A stretch of 48,255 nucleotides of DNA from Chloroflexota bacterium (GCA_009693165.1 SHXX01000009.1:1-48255); one strand, 5' to 3'; counted from the stretch's first letter, positions 1 to 9,058 are shown. The notes: generated by a model not told the origin, from the sequence alone. Numbers and translations: made by a program.

Positions 1-91
1 CCTCCAACCGGACGTTCGCCGCGCGGAGGTCAACGATCGTTGCCTGCTGCTCAACAACCAGTGCCTGCAAGGTGGCGACCACGGATGGCAT
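1..91 (-). CDS. Possible N-terminus of an IS66-like transposase (coiled-coil start), truncated by left edge
   Basis: Reverse-strand translation from ATG at 91: MPSVVATLQALVVEQQATIVDLRAANVRLE..., resembling the N-terminal heptad segment of IS66 TnpC proteins; the diagnostic part lies outside the window. Confidence 0.35.
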   Translation of the reverse strand, partial: MPSVVATLQALVVEQQATIVDLRAANVRLE

Positions 92-140
92 CACTCAACA
101 GAACGCGGAAGGAATACCGTCCGGCACCCTACCCCCGTGA

Positions 141-269
141 ACGGTTACCCTGCGCGGGGCACTCCTTGCAGGTGCCGACCTCCGCAGCGCCGACTTGACC
201 AATGCAATCCTTGACGACGCAGACTTGAGCGGCGCCATTCTGGATGGCACGACGGGTTACAAGCGCTGA
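141..269 (+). pseudogene. Pentapeptide-repeat protein C-terminal fragment
   Basis: Translation ...LRGALLAGADLRSADLTNAILDDADLSGAILDGTTGYKR* shows A(D/N)LxX pentapeptides; an in-frame TGA at 138-140 closes the frame upstream and there is no good start. Confidence 0.5.
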
Positions 270-410
270 TCATTGAACTTTGAACTCACCATCTGGCTTG
301 GTTCGTGTGGTTCATTCGCAAGTCGTTAGTTCCATCGAAAATTTGGCATTATGACATATTAGAATATATGATAAGTAGTATTTTAATATACTAAGCAATA
401 AATGACACAA

Positions 411-965
411 CTAATCCCGTGCGCTCAGTACGCGAACCGCCAAAACTGCAACCCCAAGCGTGAGCCCGGTCATCATCAGTGAATTTGGATCTCCCTGATA
501 GAGACTTGGCGGAATGATCGATGCTCCGGAAAGACCTGCAAGTACGTGGCTGTTGTAGAGACGCGGGACGCCTGACCTTGTAGTGATCCCCGCCAGGGCG
601 AGGCCGGCCATTGCGAGCGCCGCGATCACATCACCAAACTGCCCGATCCCCGTGGTGACGCCTGGGCTGATCATTTCCGGACTTGCAAGAAATGGCGCTA
701 CAGTGGCTCCGATTGCCTCACCTCCGGCCCGCAGCAGTACGGCGATGATGACGGACACTACGGTCGCGAGGGAGCGGGTAACGAGTGTCGAATGCCGGCG
801 GGAACGCTTCTGGACCGGCATCCGGGTCAGCCAGAGAACGACGGCAAAACCGGCCAAGACGGTCAGGACTTGCGGTGCGGTTCTCGAGGTCAAGAACAAC
901 CCGAACGCGGTAACGAGCGATCGCACATCTTCAAGGACAACCGTCAGCTGATCGGGCACCTGCAT
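411..965 (-). CDS. Hypothetical multi-pass membrane protein (184 aa)
   Basis: Complete ORF with several hydrophobic segments (VLTVLAGFAVVLWL, LATVVSVIIAVLL, VIAALAMAGLALAGI, GLTLGVAVLAVRVL). Confidence 0.6.
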   Translation of the reverse strand: MQVPDQLTVVLEDVRSLVTAFGLFLTSRTAPQVLTVLAGFAVVLWLTRMPVQKRSRRHSTLVTRSLATVVSVIIAVLLRAGGEAIGATVAPFLASPEMISPGVTTGIGQFGDVIAALAMAGLALAGITTRSGVPRLYNSHVLAGLSGASIIPPSLYQGDPNSLMMTGLTLGVAVLAVRVLSARD

Positions 966-1240
966 CGGACTGCCTCCAAGTATCTATTTCCGCAGACGCC
1001 ACCCTGGCGAAGGAACGCTACCCATGCATAAATCTGGGGCTGCGAGATTGGCGGTGCACCATTGTTGGTCGACTGAATAGCACACGCCCGTCTACGGTCG
1101 CTGACCAGAGTACTCTGATTTCCATTCATGGGCAACGAAGGAAATCTCCCACTGGAGCGCAAGCAGTCGCTCCGCATAGGTGGAACGGTCACCCGTTGAG
1201 ATGCAACCCGCGCTCGCCTCTCCAAGGGAACCGGATCTGC

Positions 1241-2143
1241 TTAGTCGGGCACCCATCCAACCACAGCAGTGTGATCAACGATCACGATCGGCATCGTTGA
1301 TGCCCACTCACGTGCCTGTGGCGTGACCGTTCCCGTGGTCACAAGGTAGGCACGCGCCGACCCTGTATTGATCAGGACACCGGCAAGCTCCCGAAGCACT
1401 GGCGCACCAACGCTGTTCCCTGCGCCAAATCTCTTGGCCTGCGCAACGACCTGAAGGCCGCTGCGAGACGCCACGACGTCGATCCCATCATCACCACCGC
1501 CACCTCGGGCACCAACGACTGTTGCCGCGTACCCTGCCTTGCGAAAACGGGAGGCGACCCATTGCTCGAAGTCTTCGGGCGACATCGCGCGCAATTGCTC
1601 AAGGCTGCGGGTGTCCGGGGAAAATACGTTCCGAAGTGACCAACTCAATCGTCCGAACCATCTTCCTGTCCACTCACCGAGCAGACCCCCTGCCCACCTG
1701 AACGGGGGCAACCGGGCAAGCCACAAGGTCGCCCAGAGTGACACAAGCACCATTGGTGCGGTGATCCATGCACGCTCGACGAGTGGTTCGGCCACGTACA
1801 GCCCGTACATCCAGCCGGCACCCATCACCAGTCCGAGCAGCAGGACCCGGCCGGCGACGGTCTGACGCGCCATCGATCCGAGTGCCCACCTGATCATGGG
1901 AACGCGAACGGCGATCACGAGCAGGGCGGTGGAGACTGTTGCGACCGCGATGGGCAAGGCGTCGTGGTTGGCCTGCGCGAATGCGGTGACGGGACTTTCA
2001 CCAAGGAATTGGGCGACGACCACGTTCGCGTAGTCAGTGCCGGCAAGGAGTGACACAGCACCAATGACCCACGCGTACAAGGCAAGGTCCAGCGACCATG
2101 TCGGCCGGAGCTTGCGAGTGCGGAGTGCACCTAGCCACACCAT
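1241..2143 (-). CDS. Membrane-anchored Mrr-like restriction endonuclease domain protein
   Basis: C-terminal EDFEQWVASRFRKAGYAATVVGARGGGGDDGIDVVASRSGLQVVAQAKRF matches the Mrr_cat pattern (D...QxK); N-terminal TM helices. The same frame continues upstream past a single TAG (2168-2170). Confidence 0.75.
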   Translation of the reverse strand: MVWLGALRTRKLRPTWSLDLALYAWVIGAVSLLAGTDYANVVVAQFLGESPVTAFAQANHDALPIAVATVSTALLVIAVRVPMIRWALGSMARQTVAGRVLLLGLVMGAGWMYGLYVAEPLVERAWITAPMVLVSLWATLWLARLPPFRWAGGLLGEWTGRWFGRLSWSLRNVFSPDTRSLEQLRAMSPEDFEQWVASRFRKAGYAATVVGARGGGGDDGIDVVASRSGLQVVAQAKRFGAGNSVGAPVLRELAGVLINTGSARAYLVTTGTVTPQAREWASTMPIVIVDHTAVVGWVPD

Positions 2144-2167
2144 CGCTGAGAGTGATGCAAGTGCCCC

Positions 2168-2371
2168 CTAGCCGACAGACATCGGCGGAAGGAGAGGCAC
2201 GGCGGCCAAGATTGGAATGGGCAAGAGCGCCATGATGGTCGGAAGGTGAAGGGCCCGTGCCCACCAGCGCGCAAAACGCCCCTGCCGGTAACGCACACCT
2301 CGTTTCCAGAACCGCTCCACCACCAAAGCCCTGAGTACAGGTCTAGGGACCGCGCGAATCTCCCCCCTCAC
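2168..2371 (-). pseudogene. 5' part of the Mrr-like gene, separated from the rest by one in-frame TAG
   Basis: 67-aa ORF MRGEIRAVPRPVLRALVVERFWKRGVRYRQGRFARWW...PPMSVG* is in the same frame as the 1241..2143 ORF, with no other stop between them. Confidence 0.5.
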
Positions 2372-2399
2372 CCATGCCGACGCAGGGGTGAGGGGGGAG
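2360..2399. repeat. Perfect 14-bp inverted repeat (hairpin)
   Basis: CTCCCCCCTCACCC (2360-2373) / GGGTGAGGGGGGAG (2386-2399), 12-nt loop, between the Mrr-like gene and the solute-binding protein gene. Confidence 0.7.
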
Positions 2400-2415
2400 G
2401 AACCGCCGAAGGGCC

Positions 2416-3861
2416 CTATGGCTTGATCGGGACTGCATACCCCTTGTACGGCAGGCAGCTGCCGTATTCGACCTCGTTGTTTATGCGGGTGTTGAATGCC
2501 TTGATCGTGTCCGCAAGGGTCTTCTTTCCGGCAAACACGTCGTTCATCTCGACAGCGTACTCGTCGTAGTGGCGGCGGGTGGTGTCATGCCGGAAGTGGA
2601 TGCCGTAGGGGACCTTGTAGGCGTCCGCAAAGACCTGGGTGTGCAGTTTCGGGTCACGCACGTACTCGGCCTGAGCCGTCTTGAGGGTTGGCAACTGGAC
2701 CTTTTCCTTCGCCCAGAAGTTCTGGATGTCAGGTCCGCCAAGCCACTTGATGAATTCGTAAGCCTGATCCGCAACCTTTGTCGTCTTGGAAACGGTATGC
2801 GGGTTGCCTGACACGATCGTCACACCAGGTTGGTCCTTGGTACGACCCGGGAATGGGGCGATGTCGTACTCGAAGTTCCCACCAATCTCCTTGCGGATCG
2901 CGCTGTGGGCCGCTGCCGCCCGGATGCGGAAGACGGCGCGTCCCTGCCCGAATGCCTTCTCTCCACCGCCGAGTTCGGCCTGAACCGCGTTCGGCATGAT
3001 CAGCTTGCGGTCGTACCACCCCTTGATGAACTCCTGCGCCTCGAGCGCCGCTTTGCTGTCCAGGGTGTATTTCATCGCTTCGAAATCCGCCCAGCCGCCA
3101 CCCCATGTCCAGATGAACATTCCGTTGGATTCGCTCATTCCCCAGGCGTCCGTCCGCACACCATAGACATCAGTTCCCGAGTTGCCCGTCACGCGTGCCG
3201 TCTTGACCATCATCTCCTGCATGTCTTCCAGGGTCCATTTCCCCTGGAAGTCGTCCCAGGGATCCTTCGCCCCTGCCTGCTTGAGAAGGGTCTTGTTGTA
3301 GTAGACCGCCCGTGGGTCAGCGTCGAATGGGAAGGCATAGGTCTTGCCACACCATATCTCGCTCCCCATGAGGACATAGTCCTTCCTGAGATCAATCTTG
3401 TCCCTCTTGAGGTAGTCGGAAATCTCGAGGATCGCGTTGGCGTTGTAGAACTTGCTCCAGATGAAGTTGTCACCGCACACCACGTCAGGAGCGGTACCCG
3501 AAGCAAACCAGGCGGTGTACTTTGCCGTGTCGCGGTTCGAGGCATTCAGGTCCACGGTCAACTTGACGTTGAACTCTTCCTCAAACTTCTTGAACAGTGG
3601 CTGGATTGGCGGAACAACTGCGTCGTACCAGGTGTTGAATGACACCTCGACCGGTGGTCCCTTGGTCTTCGGGGCGGCAGTAGGTGCCGGTGCCGAGGTG
3701 GCGGCAACCGCAGCGGTAGGCGCAGCCGAGGGTGGCTTCGGTGCCGCGGTCGGTGCCGCAGGCGCCGCCGGAGCCGCGTCCCCCCCGCAGGCGACAAGCA
3801 TCCCCGGAAGCAAGGTTGCAGTGGCCCGGGCAAGCCACGCCCGGCGTGTGTGCAATTTCAT
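2416..3861 (-). CDS. ABC transporter extracellular solute (sugar)-binding lipoprotein
   Basis: MKLHTRRAWLARATATLLPGMLVACGGDAAPAAP (lipobox LVAC), then a family 1 solute-binding fold: SFNTWYDAVVPPIQPLFKKFEEEFNVKLTVD..., FASGTAPDVVCGDN, WDDFQGKWTLEDMQEM. Confidence 0.85.
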   Translation of the reverse strand: MKLHTRRAWLARATATLLPGMLVACGGDAAPAAPAAPTAAPKPPSAAPTAAVAATSAPAPTAAPKTKGPPVEVSFNTWYDAVVPPIQPLFKKFEEEFNVKLTVDLNASNRDTAKYTAWFASGTAPDVVCGDNFIWSKFYNANAILEISDYLKRDKIDLRKDYVLMGSEIWCGKTYAFPFDADPRAVYYNKTLLKQAGAKDPWDDFQGKWTLEDMQEMMVKTARVTGNSGTDVYGVRTDAWGMSESNGMFIWTWGGGWADFEAMKYTLDSKAALEAQEFIKGWYDRKLIMPNAVQAELGGGEKAFGQGRAVFRIRAAAAHSAIRKEIGGNFEYDIAPFPGRTKDQPGVTIVSGNPHTVSKTTKVADQAYEFIKWLGGPDIQNFWAKEKVQLPTLKTAQAEYVRDPKLHTQVFADAYKVPYGIHFRHDTTRRHYDEYAVEMNDVFAGKKTLADTIKAFNTRINNEVEYGSCLPYKGYAVPIKP

Positions 3862-4081
3862 GAAATACGGTCTCCTCAATTGCCAGCGCGCCGGTTGTGA
3901 CGCGGATGCATACCGCAAGGTATTGGACAGATTTCCGCCGGTCAAGCGGCCACATGGCTTTTGACCGTGAGCATCAATGTGCCCATCAGGTTTGCGTCCG
4001 GTTCCCGGAGAAGTTGCCAGTTTCGGCAGATCCCGGAGACCCCAGGCGCGAGTGAACGCGCCATGCGGCATCATCCCAACA

Positions 4082-5731
4082 ATGGCGTATGGGCAGTTCT
4101 CGCGCGGCCGAACGACCTTTCAGGCAATCCTTGCCTCGGTACGTGCCGTACTCGTCGCGGTTCGCGTGGTTCTGACAATCCTGTCGGTAGCGTCAGTCGC
4201 AACGTGGGGTGCTTGGCTTGCATCCGGGCGGGTAGACAAGGCATGGCCGGAACGAAATCGCTTGGAATATGAAGTGAGGGAACTCGTTGCACGGTATCTG
4301 GTTCCGACAGCGACCGAAACCCTGCCACCCGGGTCCATCACCGGCAAGGTCCACATGCGTCTGCCAGACGCCACTCCATCACCAACCCCGGAACGGACCC
4401 TGGAGCTCGCGCCGTCCCCGTCGGTGAGCGCCCAGTGGTGGGTTACGCCCACCGTGGCTGCGACCGTGGCACCAACCCGCACCGCGTTGCCAACCTCCAC
4501 CCCCGCAGGGACGCCGGTGGGAACTCCAACTGCCCGGCTTGGCCCTGTCAGCGGTGCGACGGTGCTCATCGCGGATGCCGAGGCAAACGTCGTCGAGTCG
4601 ACAACAGATTCTTCGGGCGCATTCGCGCTTTCGGGTGTCGATGGGAGACGCTATCTGGTGGCGGTAAGTGCCCCCGGGTTCGCTTCGGTGGTCATTGATC
4701 ATCCTGCAACCCGGGATCCGGTTGATCGGCTCATTGCCTGGTTCCTGCCCGGCATCCTGGTGCCCTGGAATGGCGATGTGGCACTTGAAGTCGTGTTGGA
4801 CCGTCAACCGGATGCCCCAACGATCGCACCGCGCGAGGCCACCCTTGTGACCGGTGACCCCGTGACGGTCCGGTGCGAGAACCCCGTCTCAGCGAGTGCC
4901 GAACGGATGCCTGTCGACTTCCTGGGCCTCGACAATGCCGGGGGAATTATCTGGAAGTACCGACCCGGCAAGGATGAGGGCACTCCCGTGCCGGCCAGGG
5001 CGGACAACCGACCACGGCCGGTGGTGATCGCAGTGATCCCGGCCCCGCTTGCGATCAGCGATTGCGCGCTCGCCGGGTTGGCGTCGGCGGGAAGTGACGT
5101 TCTTGCCATCATCCTTCCACTTGATACCCGGGTCGAGCGAGATGTCCGGCTTGTCCGAATGCTGATCGCATCCGTCCGGCAGCCACCTCTGCCGAGGGTC
5201 GCGACGTCGCCGGATCCGCAAGGATGGCCCGGTTCCGCGGGCCAGGGTCCATTCATCCTCGGTGCGGGCCATGCGGCGGTTCACGCGCTACGTGCGGTCC
5301 GTGATGAACAAACCGGTGCCATTCCAGGGTTGATCCTCATCTCGTCACCCGTGGATATGTTCGCCATGCGCAGGCATTCCAGACGTGTTGCCGAGTTCCC
5401 CGGGCACCTCACCGACTTCCTGACCGGTCTTGGCCCGGCGGACCGTGAGATCGGACGCTACGTGCGCTACTCGGCGCAGTACAACCTGTCTGACGTCATC
5501 CCGCCAACAATGATCGTCCACCACCGGTCAGACCCCACGTTTCCATTCGCGCCTGTTGCGCGATACGCGAACACCTTGGCTCGGTTGGGGGTTCCGCTCG
5601 ACACCATGTTCATTGACGATGGCGCACCCGGGTTCATGGATGACCCCGAAACCGGGCGGGCGGTGCTTGGCCGGATCGAGTCGTTCATCACGTCGCACCT
5701 GCCCGCGAGCGCGAGCGACGGTTCTCGCTAG
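4082..5731 (+). CDS. Membrane-anchored protein with carboxypeptidase-regulatory-like domain and alpha/beta-hydrolase (prolyl-oligopeptidase-like) domain
   Basis: ORF 3977..5731; ATG at 4082 gives an N-terminal TM helix. GATVLIADAEANVVESTTDSSGAFALSGVDGRRYLVAVSAPGFASV (CarboxypepD_reg-like); C-terminal PPTMIVHHRSDPTFPFAPVARYANTLARLGVPLDTMFID (hydrolase tail). Confidence 0.65.
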   Translation: MAYGQFSRGRTTFQAILASVRAVLVAVRVVLTILSVASVATWGAWLASGRVDKAWPERNRLEYEVRELVARYLVPTATETLPPGSITGKVHMRLPDATPSPTPERTLELAPSPSVSAQWWVTPTVAATVAPTRTALPTSTPAGTPVGTPTARLGPVSGATVLIADAEANVVESTTDSSGAFALSGVDGRRYLVAVSAPGFASVVIDHPATRDPVDRLIAWFLPGILVPWNGDVALEVVLDRQPDAPTIAPREATLVTGDPVTVRCENPVSASAERMPVDFLGLDNAGGIIWKYRPGKDEGTPVPARADNRPRPVVIAVIPAPLAISDCALAGLASAGSDVLAIILPLDTRVERDVRLVRMLIASVRQPPLPRVATSPDPQGWPGSAGQGPFILGAGHAAVHALRAVRDEQTGAIPGLILISSPVDMFAMRRHSRRVAEFPGHLTDFLTGLGPADREIGRYVRYSAQYNLSDVIPPTMIVHHRSDPTFPFAPVARYANTLARLGVPLDTMFIDDGAPGFMDDPETGRAVLGRIESFITSHLPASASDGSR

Positions 5732-5765
5732 ATCACCTCGAGGCGCAAGGACCAGAACCGGGAAA

Positions 5766-5802
5766 CGCCACAACCCCACCTTGGCAAGGGGGAGTTGTGG
5801 CG
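5766..5802. repeat. Hairpin between convergent genes (candidate bidirectional terminator without clear T-tract)
   Basis: CGCCACAAC (5766-5774) / GTTGTGGCG (5794-5802), with inner partial CCCC/GGGG pairing. Confidence 0.45.
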
Positions 5803-5851
5803 GAAAGGTGCACCAGCACTCTGACCCTCTGGTAGCGGGGCAGTTCCCAAG

Positions 5852-7093
5852 TCAGTCGAAGAAGCCCCTATCCGACGCATGCAGGTGCTTGCGTGCCTCA
5901 TTGACACGGAATGTGACCCCGAGGCCCGGTCGGTCCCAGACGTCGATGAAGCCGTCCTTGACGATCGGGTCCGGCAGACCGTCGACGATGTCGTACCACC
6001 ACGGAGGCCGTGCGACCGGGTACTCGAAGGCAATGAAGTTGTGAGGCAGCGTGGCCGAGACTTGCACGAGGCCGGCCAAGCCGATCACTCCATCAAGTGT
6101 CCCGTGGGGCGCCATCAGGATCCCGTGGAGGTCCGCGTACTCGGCCACCCACTTGAGTTCGGCAAGCCCACCCACGTCGGCGGGATCCGGTCCAACGACC
6201 CGTACGGCCTGCTTCTCAAAGAGTTCCTTGAAATGATGGCGAAGGTAGATCTGTTCGCCGGTGTGGACGGGTGTGGACGTCGCCTGCGTCACTTCGCGAT
6301 AGGCCGAGGCATTCACCCAGGGCACGTAGTCGCCGGTCAGGATGTCCTCAATCCACATGATGTTGTGAGGTTCCATCGCCCGGCCGAACCTGATCGCATC
6401 CGGAATGGTCCATCCCGGGCCACAGTCAAGTGCCAAGCCGATGGATTCCCCGGTGACCTTCTTCATCGCCTCGACGCACCGGATGATGTGGTTCAGGCCC
6501 TGTTCGGTCAGCAGACCACGCGAACCCGCAAACCCGCCCCGCGATGGATCATCAACGCGGTCGTACGAATACGCGAAGTTCGGCACGGAGTCCGGCATTC
6601 CGGAGTGGTAGCTTACGCCTTGCTTGATGATCGTGAAGCCCTCGGGAGACTCCTTCATCATCTGCATGTTCTCCGCATACGCCTCGGGCGACTGGTCGCG
6701 CAATGGAAAACGCACGTTGCCGTTGTAGACGCGGACCTTGTCGCGCACCTTGCCTCCAAGCAGCTTGTGTACTGGAAGGTTTGCGGCCTTCCCGGCCACA
6801 TCCCATAGCGCCATCTCGATGGCAGACACGGACGCCCCCCAGGGCTTGAAGCTCCCACGACGCCGGATGCGTAGCATGCATCGCTCAACGTCCGTGGGGT
6901 CCATGCCAATCAAGGCGTCACGGTAGTAGAGGATGTGGGGCTTCAGGTAGGGCTTGCTCGACTCAACCTGCCCATACCCATCGATGCCGGCATCGGTCAC
7001 GATCCGGACGATCGGTGAGCAATGGGTGTCAAAGGCATTCGGGTCATCTGGGCGGTCGCCGATGACGGCAACCTTGATGTCGATGATCTTCAC
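5852..7093 (-). CDS. Mandelate racemase/muconate lactonizing enzyme family protein (enolase superfamily)
   Basis: GTG start at 7093 (VKIIDIKVAVIGDRP...). Motifs: GASVSAIEMALWDVAGKAANLPVHKLLGGKVRDKVRVY, ALDCG, MWIEDI, HTGEQIY, GGLAELKWVAEYADLHGILMAPHG. Confidence 0.85.
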   Translation of the reverse strand: MKIIDIKVAVIGDRPDDPNAFDTHCSPIVRIVTDAGIDGYGQVESSKPYLKPHILYYRDALIGMDPTDVERCMLRIRRRGSFKPWGASVSAIEMALWDVAGKAANLPVHKLLGGKVRDKVRVYNGNVRFPLRDQSPEAYAENMQMMKESPEGFTIIKQGVSYHSGMPDSVPNFAYSYDRVDDPSRGGFAGSRGLLTEQGLNHIIRCVEAMKKVTGESIGLALDCGPGWTIPDAIRFGRAMEPHNIMWIEDILTGDYVPWVNASAYREVTQATSTPVHTGEQIYLRHHFKELFEKQAVRVVGPDPADVGGLAELKWVAEYADLHGILMAPHGTLDGVIGLAGLVQVSATLPHNFIAFEYPVARPPWWYDIVDGLPDPIVKDGFIDVWDRPGLGVTFRVNEARKHLHASDRGFFD

Positions 7094-7251
7094 GCAGGGC
7101 TCCTTCCACCGGCCCGGCAACTCCACCGGGCCGGTCGGCAGAGTAGCACGTCCGTCAGGACCGTCTCGAGCAACCGCGCTATTGGCGAGATGCTCACGCG
7201 TGCCGGTGGCAGCCGCGATTGCACGTCGCCGTGAAGGGATTCCCGCCCAAG

Positions 7252-8247
7252 TCATACGCCCGTGAAGAAGCGGTGGACGACGCGGGTGACCGCCGTGATC
7301 GTCCGTTCGCCTACGTTGGGGTCGTCAAGGTCGTGGGTCAGGACCGCAAGTGCGTACGGTCCGGTCGGCCCAAACACGATGCCGGCGTCATTGCGGATCC
7401 CCTCCAACTGGCCACTCTTGTGGGCAAGTCGCGTACCGGGAGGGAGACCTGCTCGGATCCACGCTGACGGCTGGACCTGGGTCATCAGCTCAAGCATCTG
7501 GCCAGTCCCCTCTGGCGAAACAATCGTGCCCTCCATGAGGGCGCGAAGCATGGTCACTACATCACCAGCCGACGTCTCATCGGGCCGCTCGTCGACGTAG
7601 AACCAGGTTCGTGACATCCCCAATGACCGGGTCCATTCGTTGAGTTTTCGGCTCGTGATGGTGCGCAACAGGGCAAAGGCTGCAGTATTGTCCGAGATGC
7701 CGATCATCAGTGACAGCGCCTCGGCCACTGAAACGTCCTCACCAACACGATACTGGAGGATGCCGGCTCCCGGGGCTGCATCCTCAGGCATGATGGTGAT
7801 CATCTGGTCCAGGTTGACGCGGTTGCGTTCGATCTGGCGATACGTCTCGGTGAGGATGTTCAGTTTGAACAGGCTTGCCGGTGGGACAACATCGTCGGCG
7901 TTGAGGGCCATGCCGGTGCCGTCCACGAGGTGGACGACGGCAATCGCGACTGACGCAGCACGGTCCGGCAGCACTGAAGCCACCGCCTGGGCGAGCCGGG
8001 CACTTGGGTGGCGTGGCAACCATGGAGCGGGCACTTCCGATGCGAGGTGACCCCCCGTCCCCGTGACTTGTCGGGTGCCTTCCGCCATCGCGAAACCCGG
8101 GTGAGCCGTGAGGGCAGCCAATGCCAAGCCACCGAGCCAGCGCCGGGACCAGCCATGCTGCGAAGTCCGGGCCCCGCTCGTAGTGTCGGCGATCAGGTTT
8201 CGCGGGTCTTCCATGGTACTGAGGCGCCGAAGCAAAATTGCTCGCAT
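7252..8247 (-). CDS. Class A beta-lactamase-like serine hydrolase
   Basis: SLFK (SxxK), SDNTA (SDN), HKSG (K[ST]G) motifs in the right order; N-terminal hydrophobic segment. Confidence 0.8.
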   Translation of the reverse strand: MRAILLRRLSTMEDPRNLIADTTSGARTSQHGWSRRWLGGLALAALTAHPGFAMAEGTRQVTGTGGHLASEVPAPWLPRHPSARLAQAVASVLPDRAASVAIAVVHLVDGTGMALNADDVVPPASLFKLNILTETYRQIERNRVNLDQMITIMPEDAAPGAGILQYRVGEDVSVAEALSLMIGISDNTAAFALLRTITSRKLNEWTRSLGMSRTWFYVDERPDETSAGDVVTMLRALMEGTIVSPEGTGQMLELMTQVQPSAWIRAGLPPGTRLAHKSGQLEGIRNDAGIVFGPTGPYALAVLTHDLDDPNVGERTITAVTRVVHRFFTGV

Positions 8248-8342
8248 CGACCCACACCATCATGCGCGACCCTTGCACCGTCTGTCATCCGCGCGGCCTC
8301 CCTGCGCGGACTGACCGTGACATGATTGAGACCCACAAGACT

Positions 8343-8363
8343 GCCTAATCCAATCGATTAGGC
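8343..8363. promoter_or_regulatory. Candidate metalloregulator operator (8-5-8 inverted repeat)
   Basis: GCCTAATC-CAATC-GATTAGGC in the divergent intergenic region (8247 minus / 8425 plus), followed by AACCTGAGGGTT (another short dyad). Confidence 0.45.
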
Positions 8364-8424
8364 GCACCTTAACCTGAGGGTTCCCTCTAGACTAACCACG
8401 GGGGGTGGAGCGTATGCTCCACCC

Positions 8425-8946
8425 ATGTTGACGAAGATGTGGCGTGCAGCTTCCGATTGGTACGACCGTCACTATCTGGCGACGCTAGTCATAACCACTG
8501 CAGCCTTCGTCATGCAGATCTTCCACCTGTACTGGCTATTCACCGCGGTGATCCTCAGGAAACTTACTGGTGAGAGCTACTTTGTCTTCCCCGAAAACCT
8601 GACAATCGTGTACGTGATCGCCGACTACCTCGAGGTGCCCGCCCTCATTTCAATGACCTTGCTCTACGTGGCCGATCTCCGCAAAGGCCCCAAGACCAAG
8701 GCGATGTTGTACATCTTCCTACTCAACACCCAGTGGCTGCATCTCTTCTGGATCACGGATTCGATTGTCGTGCAAACATTCTCGGCAAGCCGCGCGCTGG
8801 CGTGGAACTCGGCCATCGCTTGGGTGGCAATCCTGATCGACTACCTCGAAGTTCCGGTCATCATTGAAATGCTCCGGAAGATCTATGACGAACGGGCTGA
8901 GATCGGTCACCGGGTCCGGGTCAGGTTGGCCGGCACTGCAACTTGA
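8425..8946 (+). CDS. Uncharacterised membrane protein with internal two-fold repeat (HLxW-x29/30-DYLEVP twice)
   Basis: 173 aa, several TM segments. FHLYWLF...IADYLEVPALI and LHLFWIT...LIDYLEVPVII have the same H-to-D spacing (33 residues). Confidence 0.75.
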   Translation: MLTKMWRAASDWYDRHYLATLVITTAAFVMQIFHLYWLFTAVILRKLTGESYFVFPENLTIVYVIADYLEVPALISMTLLYVADLRKGPKTKAMLYIFLLNTQWLHLFWITDSIVVQTFSASRALAWNSAIAWVAILIDYLEVPVIIEMLRKIYDERAEIGHRVRVRLAGTAT

Positions 8947-9058
8947 TGACACACCGGACCAAAACGCCGGAGCATCTTCACGATTGGTAGGATTTCGGTG
9001 ACCCAGTGATGGTCAAGGCGGCTTTGCAAGTTGCGCTGCAGTTCCAAGGACGAGTGCC

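Noticed and set aside
2830-3642. 270-aa plus-strand ORF antisense to the solute-binding protein
   Set aside because: No recognisable fold; the opposite strand has clear family motifs and a lipobox.
5766-5802. Hairpin between convergent genes as a novel element
   Set aside because: Best explained as an ordinary bidirectional transcription end structure.
5879-6808. 309-aa plus-strand ORF antisense to the enolase-superfamily gene
   Set aside because: Shadow ORF; the minus strand carries conserved enolase-superfamily motifs.
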